Shown here piece by piece: positions 1-10,461 of a DNA stretch of 64,000 bases. Each line of letters opens with the position of its first letter. Position 1 is the first letter of the stretch. A program made the translations under genes and the position numbers. The notes under the pieces are model-generated. The model worked only from the letters and a program-made list of their open reading frames with translations. It searched no databases and was not told the DNA's origin. The DNA is from Mesostigma viride (Eukaryota > Streptophyta > Mesostigmatophyceae > Mesostigmatales > Mesostigmataceae), in assembly GCA_009746045.1 (NCBI GenBank), contig RPFO01000296.1, positions 1,357,775 to 1,421,774 on the forward strand, in the 5' to 3' direction.

Positions 1-754
1 CTAACACTGGTCAGAAAAGAACTTGTCTCGGGGTGCTTGACCAAGGAAAAGCATTGGGTAATCAACGTTACCATATTAGTGACCGATAACAATCGTTACC
101 TCGCTATTTCCGTTGCAGCATCAGCTAACGGTGACCAAACATGGTCCAAAATCTGCTTGACCTGATGGTATTTCCCAACCATGACAAGCCGATGCGTAGA
201 GGCAGCAAAACAACAAAAAGACAATCACAACCCCTCGGTAATAACTCTGATATTAGCTTTAAACGATAATACAACTATATACGGCTAATAGAACACGCTT
301 GGAGGCTAGAACGTACCAGGTCGGTACAGCAGATTACCTTTCTTGCGCGAGCCAGCACGCCAGAGTAATGGACGTAGCCTCGAGCCTTTACTGGCTGCCA
401 ATGCTAATAAATCTTGTTGGGAACAACGTACTAAATTGATCGATGCGCAGATGTCTGGGAAAATTCGGCCTAGCAACATGCAGCACTCGCACCATCACTG
501 CCTGGCCGCTAACGTCATTTGCTGCGCCGACCAGCACCCCGAGACCCATCTACGTATCTCCAAACCTTCCATGGCTAGGGATATTCAATTTTTAGGATCT
601 AAGAATCATGCCTACAAAATTTGAGTCCAATACGTCAAGCCATTCTCTCGTACCAGTAAGTTCTTTGCACCGCCATAGCCGTGCGCGTCAATATTTTTCC
701 TGCACGTCGGTCCCGTTGGACCATGGTACCCCCCTAACTTTGCTCAAGCATATC
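1..754. other. Unassigned DNA, no gene seen
   Basis: I see no reading frame with coding character and no recognised RNA gene. The short open frames on the + strand start at non-ATG codons and resemble no family I know. Confidence 0.4.
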
Positions 755-950
755 TCCCTGGCCAGGTGTCCAAAGTACGGTCTGAAGTGCTCTACGGAAA
801 GCTGACGTCTAGATCTTTCGATCCCCCCAGGTTTGACCGTTAAATTATTATTGGCGCGGCGCCTGGTAGGCGCACAAACTCAGTCCGTTAGAGTGGTAGG
901 ACTTCAACTGGTACCACGAAAACGGCGCGAGAACGGTTTAAGAGATAACG
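755..950 (+). repeat. Dispersed repeat, copy 1
   Basis: This stretch aligns, with many differences, to 14610-14808. Shared landmarks in the same order are a block around TCTAGA, the string GGCGCACAAACTCA, and an end reading ACGGTTTA. It looks like an old non-coding dispersed repeat. I cannot assign it to a class. Confidence 0.5.
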
Positions 951-1680
951 GCCCACCTGACCACATACCCCCGCCCCACCACGCCGCCCCATGCCACCCG
1001 CCCTCCCAGCACATCACACGCCTCAAATTACCAAACCCTACGTTGAACTAACCCCATGCACCCTTGAAGTCCCTACCCAAAGTACATGATCGAATCCTGC
1101 CCTGCATGAGTGTCCCTAGCCCACCCTGTATCCAACTAACAACCGGTAGTACATCCCCCGCGAGCACGTCTCACTGGCCACCCCCTCTCTATACCCACTC
1201 ATGCGCTACCGCACACGCCTGCACGACCAAGTCGGCCAGCAGTGCACGCCTGAGGCCACCCAAAGGGGGAGCCCTCCCCCCATCACCCACCACCTACCAT
1301 CCATCCTCCACCACTGACCCATGACACCCTACACGTGTCCACGTCCGTCCCTAGCCCACCCGACTGACGGCCGCACAGATCCCGGCACGTGCCCACCTGC
1401 ATCCGCCCACCCATAACGCGCAACGGCCCACCCCATCTTGTACGCCCGCCCTGTCCCGCGTCCCCGTTCTATAGTGATGCACTAGCCGGCTGTGACCGAC
1501 CTGACTGACCACGACCACACGCCACCAAACAGACCCATGGCCCCCCCGGCCCACCCCACACGCCCAGGTCCATACCTCCTGCACCAAGCACTCGAGGAGA
1601 CTACCGCTGGTCCGTGTTGCGAGTCCGGCTACTAGGCGCGGGGCGGGGGCCACGTCGACGTACACCTGGGAAGTATTCAT
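951..1680. other. C-rich unassigned stretch
   Basis: The + strand is strongly biased to C and to CCCACC-like words. Both strands have open frames, but they are compositional. No motif or intron structure supports a gene. Confidence 0.35.
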
Positions 1681-1779
1681 GTCGTATCTGGTAATGTGCT
1701 ATCCCCTATGCCACTCCATCGAGGCTACTTGGCATGAGATCGATTGCTAGGATACATGTTGCTGTGAATTCACGCATAG

Positions 1780-1889
1780 GTATCCGATGATGCAACCGTC
1801 CATGTCCCAGTGCCCCGATAGTACAACCGATACTAAATATATCCGGCCCTCGGCCACTATAGATCTCTGCTGCCCTTGGGCGGCGTGGG

Positions 1890-1930
<41 letters not shown>

Positions 1931-2310
1931 GCATGAGGTGGGCCCCGCCGCGCCGGCACCTAGGAGAGCCAGCCGTCTGGCCGGATCCGCGCCGGGTACT
2001 TTTCTCCACAGCCGGATCCGTCGGATCCGGCTGCCGGATCCGTCGGATCCGGCTGCCGGATCCGACGGATCCGGCTGTAAACGAAGCGCGCATCCAATGA
2101 TGCAACCGTACTTGCGGCCCTCGTGACTACAAGTCGGCCCTCGTGACCACTATAGCGCTGGTCCCACTCGGGTCCAGTGACACAAGTACCACATGTCCCC
2201 GCTGAGTATCTTTGTTTCTTGTATGTTTGTGATGGCATGCTGTTCAGTGTCCTGGCCCTCGGCCGTTTCCAAATCTCTGCTGCCCATGTGCGGCGTGGGC
2301 AACAACAACA
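1780..2310. repeat. Locally duplicated block with AAC microsatellite
   Basis: The segment ending at the AAC microsatellite (about 1780-1930) recurs in diverged form at about 2098-2316. Both copies have TGATGCAACCGT, then a GGCCCTCGGCC segment, then CTCTGCTGCCC, then GGCGTGGG, then an AAC run. The first run is about 13 repeats (1891-1930) and the second about 5 (2300-2316). I see no coding role. Confidence 0.6.
2011..2075. repeat. Three head-to-tail perfect palindromes
   Basis: Three 21-bp units (2011-2031, 2033-2053, 2055-2075) each consist of a 10-bp arm, GCCGGATCCG, one central base (T, T, A), and the exact reverse complement of the arm. They repeat with a 22-bp period and could extrude as small hairpins or a cruciform. 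Function unknown. Confidence 0.8.
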
Positions 2311-2634
2311 ACAACAGATCTTATCTCTTTTCATCAATAATCCATGAACAGGGGTTACGCAAAATATGTCAAGGGAAATTACAGTACCTTGACAGTACAG
2401 CTGTAAAATATATATACAATACCAAAGGTAAGCTGTAATATTGGCGAGCGGCCCGTTTCGGAACGTCAAGACCTTGACGTCCTTGAGCTGTCAAGAAGAT
2501 GGACGCTGATTCTGAATTTTGTCATTATACTGAATTTTGCAACCTAACTGCGTCGATGATCTCCACACGTTTAATGCAAGTTGACGTATCGTGGTTTCCC
2601 TGGCCAAGATCGCATAGGCATCTCCGCAAACCAA

Positions 2635-4975
2635 ATGCCGCCCTCAGCAAAAGACGAGGTCGAGAGCCATCATCGAGCTCAAGTGCAAAGCCTCTCGTCC
2701 ACATCGGCAGGCCTGCAGATCTCGGGGAAGGACATGACCAGGACTGTGGTCGAGATAGAATGCATTGGTCTGGAGTCTGGCTCCCCAATTTTCGATGACC
2801 CGTTCTCCTCATCTCTGGACTTGGAGCAGTTGGGCGTGGCGCGGACGAAGGGCGAGCTTGGGGCGCATGTCCCCATGGAGCTCGTTAGCCCGCGGACGCC
2901 CGAACATGTCGATCGCGCAATCGGTCCCGACGCTCAGCGCTTCGGCATGCGCCCGTCCCAGCGTAGGTTGGATTTTCCTGTCATGGACGTCGCAGGAACT
3001 CCCGACAGGACAATGGCAGGGAAGTACGCGACCGGAGACACCCCTGGGCGTCAGCGTCCTCTCGACATCATGTGCACCCCGCCCAACGGCTGCATGTCCA
3101 GGAGCACGTCGCCTACCGGGCAGAGCCTGCCCCCGAAGCCTTTCCGGTCGCGCGTCGCCTCACCCGTGTCGGGATGTGCGTTAACGCGCTCGAATTCTGC
3201 CGTCGAGTTCTCTGACGGCCTCGACTCGTCGGCCCACAAACGAATATCGGCGGACATGATGGCCGAGCAGCAGAGCCGGCACGTGCGGACAAACAGTGTG
3301 GACAGTTATGAGAATGGTCGGCGGCGCAGCGTGGGCGGTGATTCCAACCCATTTGACAGGGGCAGGCAGCCTGGCGAGTCCTGCAACGGCGGCGCCCATC
3401 CCATCGCCCCATCGGGCAACTTCATGGAGAGCCTGGTCGGCCTGGCGCAGACGCTGGTGGGCAGCAACCTGCTGCAGGACGCTGACTCAGCGCTGGCCGT
3501 GTCCAAGATCATGATGGGCATGTCCGAGCTGGCGCTCAGTTTCAGCAAGCAGGCAGCAGCGGCCAATGGCACCGTGGCGGCAGCGCCGGAGGTCGTCTCT
3601 CCTGTGAAGGCAGCACCGCCGCCGGAGACACCCCCCCGAGTGGTCATGCCGTCCCCCAACCATGGCCCGCTACATGTCACGCCGTCTTACCTGGGCAAAT
3701 CGCCGCCTCTGCATTCCTTTTCGCCGATGCCTTCCTTCTCGCAGACGCCCGGCCTGCTGGCTCAGGCGCTGAACAGTGCTCCAATCAGCCCCAAGAACGT
3801 TGCAGTCAGCGGGGGTGGATCCGCACCCCCCCGCAAGGCACGCGGTTTCTCGCTGCCCTGCAGCCCACACCTAACCCCCTTTGGCACGCCTGTGGGCACA
3901 CCGGCGGCCACGCCCGGGAACAGCCCGCGGTCAGCCCACGACACGCCAAGTGGCCTCGCGTTCAAGAACCTGGGCGGCCCCCCCCTGCACACCCTGACCG
4001 AGGAGCAGCTAGAGCAGCGGCTGAAGGCGGCGAAGGCGGCGGCAGACAACGCGCGCTGGAAGGTGGGTGATGTCCATGAGACAATATTAATTTATAAATT
4101 AATGACGCGCAATCAATGTGACTTATATCCATGAGACATTATGATGGGTTTTCTGAACGCTGGAACAGTGGGTACTATCCTCCTTGCGTGCGCGCTGGGA
4201 GGTGGTTGCAGGTTGCAGATGGTGCAGTGGTACGGGGGGGGGGGGGCTGTTTAGTGCGTGCTGGAAGGTGGGTGGGGCGTGTCCTATTCACAGTTAGGCA
4301 TTCACAGGTAAAGATCGCCTGAATGCTGGGCACAGCCCTTACCACTTAACGCACCCATGCTCGGACACCAGATTGGTGGCCCTCATATTTCCACGGGCCG
4401 CAATACCTGTATCAGTTGCTTGCTCATGCAGCCCGCATGTTTGCGTCAGAACCCATCATCCGGATGGCCCGCTCTGCTTTTGTTCTCAGGGAACGCCTAC
4501 CCCCATTGTGTGCCCGCGCTGTCTGCCTCCCTGCTTATGCCCTCTCGCCCCCGCGCCCGCACAGGTCAAGTACGTGGGCAAGGTGCGCCGCATGCCGCTC
4601 GAGTACTACACGCTCAAGGCTCTCACGGAGCAGATGACCGCGGGCGACTGCAGCAAGCCCCAGCCCATGTTTGACGCGGCCGGCGCGCTGGACCACGAGG
4701 GGCGCGAGGTGTGGCGCCTGTGGAAGGAGATGGCGGGCATGTCGCGGGGGGACGCGCGCAAGAAGTACATCACCGTGGTGGAGGAGCTCGACTGCTCCGC
4801 CCTACGGCCCGGCCCCACGAGGTCCATTAGCATGAACAACCTCGCGGCTTCCCAAGGGGGAAGCCTGGTGGGGGCGGTGGGGGTGGCCGCGGCTGCTGCG
4901 GTGGCGGCGGTGGCGACGGCCCAGGCGTCCGGGCAGCGGAACGGCGGGGTGCACCTGTTCGAGCGGCCCAGTTGA
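2635..4975 (+). CDS. Acyl-CoA-binding (ACB) domain protein, two exons
   Basis: Exons are 2635-4062 and 4565-4975, joined in phase 0 by a GTGGGT...CACAG intron, giving about 612 residues. The first ATG in the long frame (2635) is taken as the start; upstream the frame begins only at a TTG. Residues 1-450 are Ser/Pro/Gly-rich and probably disordered, with SP/TP sites. An ACB domain spans roughly 455-545. It opens with LTEEQLEQRLKAAK in exon 1 and continues in exon 2 with YYTLKALTEQMTAGDC, PQPMFD, W..WKEMAGMSR and KYITVVEEL, matching the family helices (YxLYKQAT.G, W..W, YI..VE). The family binds long-chain acyl-CoA esters in the cytosol or at membranes. The tail is Ala-rich. The long N-terminal extension is unlike the 90-residue soluble ACBPs. 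The domain call is firm; the biological role is inferred. Confidence 0.85.
4157..4277 (+). repeat. Echoes of the ACB-gene splice donor inside its intron
   Basis: The real exon end and donor read GCGCGCTGGAAG|GTGGGTG (4051-4069). Related strings occur at about 4157-4173, 4190-4206 and 4254-4277; the last has CTGGAAGGTGGGTG intact. They are candidate alternative or decoy donors. Confidence 0.6.
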
Positions 4976-5639
4976 TGCCGCAATATTGATGATGACGTGT
5001 TTGATGGCTCAACGGATGGCGCAATTTCATGGTGCAATTGACGGCGTGGCAAGTGTTGAAGTCGGTCCTGGCGGCTGGTCATGGGATAGAGTGCTCCACC
5101 GCTGGGGTTTGATCATGGTGTGTATAGAAGAGAGATACTGTGCATATGTGTGTGTGTGCTTGTGTTTGTGTATGCATGTGTCAACTGGCCGGGGTTGCTG
5201 CTCGGCAGCCTCGGTGACAGCTATCATGGGAGCATGAGGGTATTTGTTGGATGTCGTCTGTTCCTTCAGAGGGCATGCATAGACTTGGACAAGGAAAACT
5301 TGCTGAATGACGGGCGCGCGGAAAAATGGGAGAAAATCAGCGTAATTCTGGCCCGTTAATTAGGTTTTGAACAAGGGACCGCTGCATGACATTAATTACT
5401 TGATTACTTCATTAATAATTAATTAGCACGTGACAGTCGTGACTGCATCACGTGAGCATGAATCTGATTTAATTAATCGCGCGCTCCCGATGGGGAGTCA
5501 CGGAGCACAATAATATGTACAGAGTAAAAGGGCTTTTCATCCCTGTAGGTTGCACATGGGAAGGGGGCAGAGACACCCGTCTTCCCTCATGCCCGGAGGC
5601 AAGCTAGCTAGGAACTGCAACGCCTTCAGCCTGGTGAGT
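4976..5639. other. 3' flank of ACB gene and intergenic DNA
   Basis: It contains a TG-rich run (about 5145-5182) and an AT-rich patch with two CACGTG hexamers and ATTAATTA words (5385-5485). No gene is seen. Confidence 0.4.
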
Positions 5640-6650
5640 CCCCTTTGCACCTTGTGCTGGTGGACTTCATCAAAACCTGCGATTCGGTTTTCTGGCCTGC
5701 GCTATGGGACGTCCTCGAGCTGTTCCGAATCCCCCGCCCCCTTATTGCTGTCATCCGCAACCTGTATGAAGGGTCCACCACTTCGGTGAGCACTTCTTAC
5801 GGGACCACGCCACCATGCCCTTTACAGAAGGGTGTGTGGCAGGGCTGCGTGCTGTCGCCCTACCTGCTCATTATTGTGGTAGAATACGTAATGATTCAGG
5901 CGCGCAAGCGATTTGCCCGCGCATCGTGGGTAGGGAACCAGGGGTGCAGGTTGCCAACCACTTCTGGCATGGCGGAGCGGAAACGGAGATTCGGCTGGCG
6001 GACATCATCTACGCAGACGACACCACCCTCTTCGAGGACACTGGGCACATGCAGACGTGGCTTGATTGCCTGGCTATCGAGGCCCGTGCAGTGGGGCTTG
6101 AGGTCAGCATGCAAGAAGACCGAGGCTCTGGCGATTGGGCTTGAGCAACCACCTACCGCCACCCCTCGTTCTCCTTGACGGCTCTCGAGTCCTGTATCGG
6201 GACCGTGTCAAGCTGCTAGCTCCCCAGCTGCGAGGCTGATGTGGGCCACCGCATCTCCCTCGCCTGGCACGCGTTGCGCCAATACCGGGCCCTATGGCGC
6301 AAGCCCCTGGGCAAGATCGAGAAACAGGACCTGCTCAAGGTCCTCGTCCTTCCTGTTCTTACGTATGGGGCCGAGACGTGGACCCTCACCGCTGACCTGG
6401 CCCGCAAGCTGGACGGCGCGCGGTCACCAACATGCTGCGATCCATTTTCAGAGTAGGATATGCTGCGCATGTCCGCAATGAGGACCTGCTGTACCTTGGC
6501 ATGCCATATATCACCAGCACCATGCATTAAGCAGCGGCGCCTGCAGCTCGTAGGGCACCTAGCTTGCACCAACCAGGTAGACACCTCACATGGCCCCCCC
6601 ACGGGACTGCGACCAGCTCAGCCTGGCGCTGGCATCTCCTGACGTGGGCC
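5640..6650 (+). pseudogene. Decayed LINE reverse transcriptase
   Basis: Translated blocks match the palm of non-LTR retrotransposon reverse transcriptase. LVDFIKTCDSVFWPALW carries a decayed form of the usual DFxKAFDxV motif. LQKGVWQGCVLSPYLL matches the RQGxxLSP block. ADIIYADDTTLFE contains the YADD catalytic motif. VLVLPVLTYGAETWTLT is the thumb/C-terminal signature. The blocks lie in different frames (shift near 5900, more near 6150-6240 and after 6450) and there are stops, so this is a dead copy. The frame is open at the 5' end, consistent with 5' truncation. Two further fragments of the same family lie on the - strand at 23340-24185 and 25978-27050. Confidence 0.85.
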
Positions 6651-7534
6651 GGACCCCGTGATGTCAGACGCCGCGCAAGGCCCGCACCTTCAAAGAACAG
6701 CTAGTAGAGGACATGGGGGGCCTAGGCCTCTCCGTGATTTGGAAAAAGATGATGGACAAGGCCAAGTGGGCCCAGGTCATAGAGGACAACGAGCCCCCCC
6801 CCGTGGGGAAGCACCCATGTGTGCCGACCCGTGGGAGGCACGCCAGACAGCTCCCGCTAGGGTAGAGTTGATGTTGATAGCTTTAGATAGATATTCTGAT
6901 AGATATGTTGTAGGTAGATGTTGTAGATAGATTAGACCGGTAGGACTGTTTGCACCCATCCATCCATCCATCGGGGTTAATGCTCCGTGACTCGATCCCA
7001 ACGGGAGCACGAGTCGATCTAAATATCTAATCAATTAAGCTAGCTTCAGCTGCACGCAATCTAAACCACTCACGAGGAGAGTCTAATCTAAACCATGGTG
7101 CACTCACGCAGAGAGTCCGGCATAACTGAGGGTGCGTTAATGCTGACATGTGCGTGGGTGATATAGCGGGGCATTGTCTGGCACAATGAAATAGCTGGAG
7201 GCTGAAGTGTGCGGGTAGACATGCAGGTGCATAGACTGAACTCCATCAGGGTTAATGCTCCGTGACTCCCCAACGGGAGCACGAGTTTATAATTAATTAA
7301 TAGACTGAACTAACTAAAGGTAGCCGGTAGTATGCGGAGCCGTACATGGCGCTGCGAGGGTTAGGATTTTTCTAGAGACTAGATAGCTTAGAGTTAGGTT
7401 CGTTCGATTGCGCGGCTCTGCCCACCTCCATCCATCCAGCAAGGAATATGTGCTACATGATCGAGATCCCAACGGACACATGTTATAATTTAATTTAATT
7501 AATTTAAGGGGCTGGGCCTTAGATAGCTAGCTCC
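6651..7534 (+). mobile_element. LINE 3' tails, stacked fragments
   Basis: This non-coding stretch holds three related 3' ends. Two (6975-7012, 7250-7285) have a hairpin-like segment with GCTCCGTGACT and AACGGGAGCACGAG. The third (7430-7510) has ATCCAGCAAGGAATATGTG followed by AATTTAATTTAATT. Reverse complements of the third end lie at 23340-23430 and 26020-26080, where they terminate the other LINE fragments. Confidence 0.6.
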
Positions 7535-7964
7535 ATCCCACTCGACAGCACTCCAGCTAGTTGTCTAGATGGGGGCAATCGATGATGGGATAGCTTAGGC
7601 ATTACAGCACTTGAAACGATATTAGCGCACAGCGTTATAGTACCTTCAATTAGCTCTGGCACCTTGTGGCCATCAGCTTGCGCCTTAATTAGCCGACGTC
7701 TTGAGCCCACCTCACATTTGTAGCATAAGCTATGCGTCAGCCTACCTATGGTATTGCACTGGTTGTATTGCACCCACAGTGTTGCGCCCCGGCACCATGC
7801 CGTGGAGAGAGCGCTCTGTGGCCTGCCCACCTGCGGCAGTGAGAGAAGCTAGGGCGCCCTCCCTCCTTCTCACTGTGTATATAGGGTTGAAGGTTCCTTT
7901 ACTCTGTATTGGCACCCACGTGACGCAGTCACGTGCTTATTAATTAATTAATAATCCCACTCGA
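7535..7964 (+). mobile_element. 5'-truncated LINE copy A1 (3' end only)
   Basis: A 408-bp body (7546-7953) ends in a TTAATTAATTAATAA tail. It is flanked by direct repeats ATCCCACTCGA at 7535-7545 and 7954-7964. The same 3' end recurs at 21083-22833, where a 1.34-kb element interrupts it. The stretch CGCCTTAATTAGCC at 7681-7694 is the uninterrupted (empty) site for that insertion. Confidence 0.75.
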
Positions 7965-8606
7965 CCCGATACCAAATGGGACGTCCGCCGCTTCGGCGCC
8001 GGCCAGCGGGATTTTTGCATCTTGGAAATCTTTACGCTCACGAAGGAACAATGTGACGATGTTATCAAGTTCCTGGCCCGCCATGACGAACTTTTCCTGC
8101 CTACCCCTGGCGACAAGGTCACCAAGCCCGCCTGGGAATGGCTGCTTCAAGAACCGGAGGCGTACTTGAAGGCAGTCATCATGTGCAGCTACCTGCGCTG
8201 CGACGCCCACGACATCACCCAGATTGGCTACGCTGGCCTCAGGAGCCTCCTGCATGAGCGCAGACGGGCAGCCACAGCAGCTGCAGCATCCCCGCAAAGC
8301 AGCACCTCCCCCAGCACGGACTCCATCCGAGCTGCAGTGGCGGAGCAGCTGGCGCCGATGGCTGAGCAGCTCGCCGCCCTGAACGCGCCTGACGGCCCAC
8401 TCAACACTCTCTCGGCCAAGGTCAACAACATTGAAGCCAGAGTCGCCCTTAAGCTCCAGCCTCAGTTTACTGCTACGCAAGAGCACATTGCCACCAAAGT
8501 TTCCGAGGCCACAGCCACTGTGACCACCCGCCTTAACCAGGTGGAAGGCCGAGTCGGCCAAGGCACCGTGAAACTTGAGGCAGTTGCTGCCAAGGTAGAC
8601 GCCCTG
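7965..8606 (+). pseudogene. LINE copy A2, ORF1 N-terminal part (split by CACTA element)
   Basis: The frame is open from the 5' edge of the LINE copy (GAT at 7968; no ATG near the start), so the copy is probably 5'-truncated. The product starts DTKWDVRRFGAGQRDF and continues with a helical region and heptad-like segments (LNQVEGRVGQGTVKLEAVAAK) suggesting a coiled coil, as in LINE ORF1 proteins. It stops reading as coding exactly at the CACTA terminus. Its continuation is at 20458-21105 in the same frame. Confidence 0.65.
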
Positions 8607-8629
8607 CACTAGGAACTCAGTTTCTGAGA

Positions 8630-8965
8630 AAATTCTCAAAAACCCTCAATTTTCTCACCCCTTTGAGAAAAAAGGTGAGAAAAGTGAGAAAAATCTCAAT
8701 TTTTTTCCGCAAACGCTAGGCAACAAAATCTCACCAGGGTGAGATTTTGGTGAGAAAAAGGGGGTTTGGGTGAGATTTGGGTGAGAAAAAACCCTAAAGT
8801 GAGAAAAAAGGTGAGAATGGGTGAGAAAAAGTGAGAAAAAGTGAGAAAAAGTGAAAAAATTGAGAAGTTTCTCACCAACACGAGAAAAATCACTAACACG
8901 AGAAAAATCACAAGTCAACGTGGTGAGAAATTTCTCACCAAGAGTGTAACACGAGAAAAATCACG
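8630..8965. repeat. CACTA left subterminal repeats
   Basis: The region is packed with GTGAGAAA/GTGAGATT words in one orientation. The mirror set is at 20120-20440. In CACTA elements such arrays bind the element's own DNA-binding protein; that role is inferred here. Confidence 0.75.
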
Positions 8966-8985
8966 AGCTTTATTTCATTAAGTCC

Positions 8986-10335
8986 TTAACCCATGGTCCG
9001 CCAGCACTTTTTTTGGTTTTTTGACCCCTGAGAATGAAAAAAATCATAACTCCTAGACCACAACTCCAAATACCCTCAACCCCGGTACTAGGAATATCTA
9101 CACTTCAAGGGCTTTCAGAATATGCAATAATACCATTGGTATATCAAGGCATTTGGATAATAGCTCCAACCAAAGTTGGCCAAAAGACGATCGTTTCCGT
9201 GCAAGAAAAAGTACACCCCCCCATTTTTCTAAGGGGGGGGTCAGAAACCTCAATACCAACATTGGACAATTTAGTTGGATAGTCCAATGGTGCTTTCCTT
9301 TGGTCAAACCACCCGGACACCCCAATTGACATGTATAATGCTCGCGTGTACATGTGTGGCTTACGCGCGCGCAAACAGCCAACTATGCCTTGCTATACAA
9401 TTATGCAATATAAATGACCACAATAGAGTGCCAAACCTGCTGGAATCCAAACATGACGCCAACTTGCCATCACTGAACGATATCCCCCAAAGAGGTGCCA
9501 CAAATTGTGCACCATAATGGCTAATACCCCTCCTAGAGCAGGCATGGAAAGCTGTTGCAATAACCACTATCCTACTCATCAAAAGACATGTAAGAACGTA
9601 CGAGTTTCCCTGCAAACAACGTGCAAACGCACTGCCGTACCTGCCTCGATCATGACCTGGCCGGGTTCCGCTGGCCGGCATGCTCATACGTCACGTATGC
9701 AGCTACTAGTGGGAGAGGCGGCCATAGCCGCTCTATCCATGCATCCGTCATCATTACCATGTTGAAGATATGTGCAAAGATGACGTCTAACGCTTCCACG
9801 TTCCCAGCAAATGGCGCAGCGGACTTTCGTAAAGACGCGGGAGGCCCAGGCAGACGGAAACTCCCAAGAACCAAAGGAAACCGGCGATACCAAACGGGAA
9901 GTCTCGTCTGACAGTGACTACCAAGACAGAGGTAATAGCCACTGCGTGTTTCCTCAACAGCATACATCTGATCATTCTTGACGTACCAAAATAATGCATC
10001 ATCGTTCAGGGGTCATCATCTGACCAATTTCACGCCGCGGAACCCTAAATTGCCACAAAATGGCACACTGACAGCCATATCTCGCTATGCGCGCGCGCAA
10101 CGGTAAAAAATGTTAGCAAAAGTCACGTGACTGCCTGCAAGAAAGTGGTGGTATTTACTGGGCTATGGAGCAATTACCTACCCAACCTAAGCATTTTCAT
10201 TCACGTTGGGTCTGCCCCGACCGGCCGGACATATTTACGTTACGTCACTTACGTCGGAGGTCACGGAATTACGCGTTACATTTACGTTACGTGAGTTGTG
10301 GTCCAAATGGACCGCATCGGCGGACCATGGGTTAA
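8986..10335. mobile_element. TTAA element 1 (piggyBac-like, non-autonomous)
   Basis: The body 8990-10331 (1342 bp) is flanked by TTAA on both sides and ends in 13-bp inverted repeats CCCATGGTCCGCC / GGCGGACCATGGG. TTAA target duplication with CCC...GGG ends is the piggyBac signature. No transposase frame is present. Element 2 (21222-22571) has the same body length in the opposite orientation. Confidence 0.85.
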
Positions 10336-10461
10336 CGTGAAAAAAAAATCAACACCACTTTGATATGCATTATAGGGTGCACCACAAAGGTGCAATATAG
10401 GGTTCATACAATATAAAACAGCACATCATTCCATAAACAATGCTGTCATGCCCAAATTAAA

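Noticed and set aside
1..950. Ribosomal RNA fragment
   Set aside because: The composition suggested rRNA at first, but I could match no conserved rRNA block on either strand.
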